The notes beneath the pieces were generated by a model. The model searched no databases and had not been told where the DNA came from. It was given only the letters and a program-made list of their open reading frames with translations. From UKL13-2 sp043773745 (GTDB lineage: Bacteria; Pseudomonadota; Gammaproteobacteria; Burkholderiales; Usitatibacteraceae): DNA of 64,000 nt. Position numbers and translations under genes: made by a program. Location of the stretch: the NCBI GenBank assembly GCA_043773745.1, contig JAYVEV010000116.1, positions 55,701 to 119,700 of the forward strand. The letters are read 5' to 3'. Positions within the stretch are counted from its first letter, which is position 1, and each line of letters opens with the position of its first letter. Positions 62,156 to 64,000 of the stretch are shown here, in pieces.

Positions 62156-62916
62156 GCCGCCTCCATTTCACTGGAGCCCACATAGGCTTCAAGCACTTGC
62201 GGGTTTTTTGACACTTGTGAATAAGGCCCCTCGGCCAGCACCGATCCACGCGCCAATACCGTAATGGTGTCGCACAAATTGGCAACCACACTCATATTGT
62301 GTTCCACCATCAGTACGGTCCGGTTGGCCGAGACTTTACGAATCAGTTCCACCACGCGACCGACATCTTCGTGGCCCATACCTTGTGTGGGCTCATCAAG
62401 CAGCATCAGTTCGGGATCAACTGCCAGCGTCGTGGCAATTTCCAGAGCGCGCTTGCGACCATACGGCAGCGCGACTGTTTCGGTGTCGGCAAAACTGGCG
62501 AGATCAACATCGGTGAGCAGTTCCATCGCGCGATCATTCAGGTGGGAAAGGGTTGCGTCTGATTTCCAAAAATGAAAGCTGGTCCCGAGCTTTCGCTGCA
62601 ACGCCACGCGTACATTTTCCATCACGGTCAAATGCGGAAAAACAGCAGAAATTTGAAACGAGCGAATTACGCCGCGCCGCGCAATTTGCGCGGGTTTTTC
62701 AGCCGTAATATCGTGGCCATTATAAATAATGTGCCCGGAAGTCACCGGCAAAAATTTGGTGAGCAGATTAAACACGGTGGTCTTGCCTGCACCGTTCGGG
62801 CCAATCAGCGCATGTATGCTGCCACGCACAATTTTCAGGTTCACGCTATCCACAGCTGTGAAGCCACGAAATTCTTTGGTGAGATTCTGGGTTTCGAGGA
62901 TTAAGTCAGCACTCAT
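62152..62916 (-). CDS. livG: LivG-type ABC ATPase
   Basis: This 254-residue ATPase is the first gene of the leftward liv cluster. Walker A is GPNGAGKTT with Lys45, Walker B is LMLLDEPTQG with Asp174 and Glu175, and the switch histidine is His206 (VEHN). The signature is changed to LPYGR (150-154) from LSGGQ. Combined with the Arg51 of LivF this leaves one canonical ATP site (LivG Walker A with LivF signature) and one degenerate site (LivF Walker A with LivG signature). Confidence 0.92.
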   Translation of the reverse strand: MSADLILETQNLTKEFRGFTAVDSVNLKIVRGSIHALIGPNGAGKTTVFNLLTKFLPVTSGHIIYNGHDITAEKPAQIARRGVIRSFQISAVFPHLTVMENVRVALQRKLGTSFHFWKSDATLSHLNDRAMELLTDVDLASFADTETVALPYGRKRALEIATTLAVDPELMLLDEPTQGMGHEDVGRVVELIRKVSANRTVLMVEHNMSVVANLCDTITVLARGSVLAEGPYSQVSKNPQVLEAYVGSSEMEAA

Positions 62917-63068
62917 TTTTTGTGCAGTATTTTCAGGCAGCAGAAATTAGCAATGGATCGGATTAACAATAATCTAATCATCGCAGATTTTAAGGTCACA
63001 CGCGAAACTCTAGCGGTTGTTTGAAGTCAATAATTCTGCCTTCGGTTTGGTATTCGATAGGCCCTGCT

Positions 63069-63578
63069 TTAGCGGGTGGCTCGCTGCCGGAATAACGTCC
63101 AGGCCCGCGCCGTAAACATGGTAGTCGGCACAACCAGCCAACCGCCCTTGCGGGTTTCCAATAGCCAAAATTCGGAGCGCGATACGATACGCCGAAAGCC
63201 TTCCCAGGGAATATGAAAGCGGTCATGGGACGCATCAGCGCCCAATCCGCTTTCGTCCACAGTTAGCCAGGCATTGTTTTGATACTGGGCAACAAATTTA
63301 TCCAGCGACTCCTTCGCCGCCCAAACAACACCAATGAAGAATATCAAACACACCACCACAAAACCGTACAACAATGTGCAGACGATCGAGGTGCAGCCGC
63401 GCCACCATAAATAGCCAACCATAAACCCGATCATGGCGGCAATTCGCAGTCCACGCAGGCCGAACTTCTCGGCAATCACCGTCATCACCGCACGATGGGC
63501 GAAACCGTCGGCGAATCGCAAAGGAATTCGCTCGACAGCATTATCCGCAGCAGTTAATTCAGCGTTGGAGACAGTCAT
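63069..63578 (-). CDS. YcxB-like membrane protein
   Basis: This 169-residue protein has two adjacent membrane helices (about 45-62 and 64-88, with FMVGYLWWRGCTSIVC) followed by a soluble part. The segment LTVDESGLGADASHDRFHIPWEGFRRIVSRSEFWLLETRKGG resembles the YcxB-like domain (PF14317) in order (short strands, W at the centre, RKGGWLVVPTTMF). Function unknown. It lies between livG and tldD on the same strand. Residues before the first helix (MTVSNAELTAADN) look like a cytoplasmic leader. Confidence 0.7.
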   Translation of the reverse strand: MTVSNAELTAADNAVERIPLRFADGFAHRAVMTVIAEKFGLRGLRIAAMIGFMVGYLWWRGCTSIVCTLLYGFVVVCLIFFIGVVWAAKESLDKFVAQYQNNAWLTVDESGLGADASHDRFHIPWEGFRRIVSRSEFWLLETRKGGWLVVPTTMFTARAWTLFRQRATR

Positions 63579-63616
63579 AGCTTGTTGGCAATATGGGACA
63601 AGAGTCGGCCTGACAA

Positions 63617-64000
63617 TTAGGCCGTGCCACCAACAGTGAGACCTTCAATACGCAAGGTAGGCTGGCCAACACCAACCGGGATACTCTGCCCCTCTTTGCC
63701 ACATACGCCCAGACCGCCATCGAGCTGCATGTCGTTGCCGATCATGGTGATCTGTTTCAACGATTCAATGCCGTTACCAATCAAGGTGGCGCCCACCACG
63801 GGATAAAGAATTTTCCCGTTTTCAACCATATAGGCTTCGGAAGCCGAAAACACAAACTTGCCGCTAGTGGTATCGACCTGCCCACCGCCAAAATTAACCG
63901 CATATAAACCACGTTCAATTGACGCCACGATTTCATCCTGCGTTTTATCGCCGCCCAGCATATAAGTGTTGGTCATGCGCGGCATCGGGATATGCGCATA
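63617..64000 (-). CDS. tldD: metalloprotease TldD, C-terminal part
   Basis: The window ends inside this gene; the last 128 residues are present and the frame is open to the edge. PMPRMTNTYMLGG, YAVNFGGGQVDTTSGKFVFSASEAYMVENG and the C-terminal GVCGKEGQSIPVGVGQP are diagnostic of TldD, which works with PmbA/TldE as a Zn-dependent protease that matures peptide antibiotics and degrades CcdA in E. coli. The Cys in GVCGKEGQ corresponds to the zinc-ligand cysteine. It is upstream of the YcxB-like gene in the leftward direction. Confidence 0.93.
   Translation of the reverse strand, partial: YAHIPMPRMTNTYMLGGDKTQDEIVASIERGLYAVNFGGGQVDTTSGKFVFSASEAYMVENGKILYPVVGATLIGNGIESLKQITMIGNDMQLDGGLGVCGKEGQSIPVGVGQPTLRIEGLTVGGTA

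Noticed and set aside
62996..63235. 79-residue minus-strand ORF at the end of the YcxB-like gene
   Set aside because: Most of it overlaps the YcxB-like coding sequence in another frame and has no recognisable features.

Overview
The window looks like a chromosomal segment of a free-living, aerobic, Gram-negative betaproteobacterium, most likely Burkholderiales-like. This is inferred from gene content (an RND tripartite pump with two permeases, an Ior-type molybdoenzyme with a cytochrome subunit, a liu/mms branched-chain amino acid degradation block, a Liv-type ABC importer, a GntR-nagA-nagB-II operon, tldD) and from a moderate GC content judged by eye. No rRNA, tRNA, CRISPR array, phage or transposase gene was seen.

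Region 1 (1-14.9 kb) is an amino-sugar and peptidoglycan-recycling island. A truncated AmpG-like permease and murQ run leftward. Divergent from them are a lipoprotein of the GHL10 (DigH/YngK-like) glycosidase class and a secreted phosphodiester-glycosidase (NAGPA-domain) protein. A leftward operon of a GntR/HutC regulator, nagA and a SIS-type glucosamine-6-phosphate deaminase follows, and divergent from it is an orphan DppA/MppA-type binding protein. The same unusual direct repeat (ACCA-N7-ACCA) overlaps the predicted promoters of both murQ and the GntR operon, suggesting one regulon. Between these parts sits a leftward three-gene isoquinoline-oxidoreductase-type molybdoenzyme operon with a di-haem cytochrome partner. 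A fused SpmA-SpmB membrane protein follows.

Region 2 (14.9-16.7 kb) looks like a remnant of an integron cassette array without integrase. Small single-gene units (uracil-DNA-glycosylase-like, DUF6463-like, DUF7010-like) are separated by attC-like sites, one of which is truncated.

Region 3 (16.7-33.5 kb) holds a lipoprotein esterase, an M14/AstE-like carboxypeptidase, an MdtABC-type RND efflux operon with its own outer-membrane factor and an inserted Tyr/Gly-rich secreted protein gene, an MFS transporter, a FecR-domain protein with a coiled tail containing a hexanucleotide repeat, and an MBL-fold hydrolase.

Region 4 (33.7-52 kb) is a long rightward set of genes for leucine, isoleucine and valine degradation: isovaleryl-CoA dehydrogenase, methylcrotonyl-CoA carboxylase (both subunits), methylglutaconyl-CoA hydratase, 3-hydroxyacyl-CoA dehydrogenase, thiolase, a second acyl-CoA dehydrogenase, MmsA, MmsB, two crotonase-family enzymes and a FAH-family protein. 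Small membrane proteins, a lipoprotein and a stand-alone CHASE2 protein are interspersed. HMG-CoA lyase and a LiuR-type regulator are not in the window.

Region 5 (52-64 kb) is entirely leftward: an ABC-2 exporter pair, a DmdC-type long acyl-CoA dehydrogenase with ETF alpha and beta (electron acceptor for the dehydrogenases of region 4), a complete Liv-type importer (livG-livF-binding protein-livH-livM) whose two ATPases together appear to form one normal and one degenerate ATP site, a YcxB-like protein, and the 3' end of tldD.
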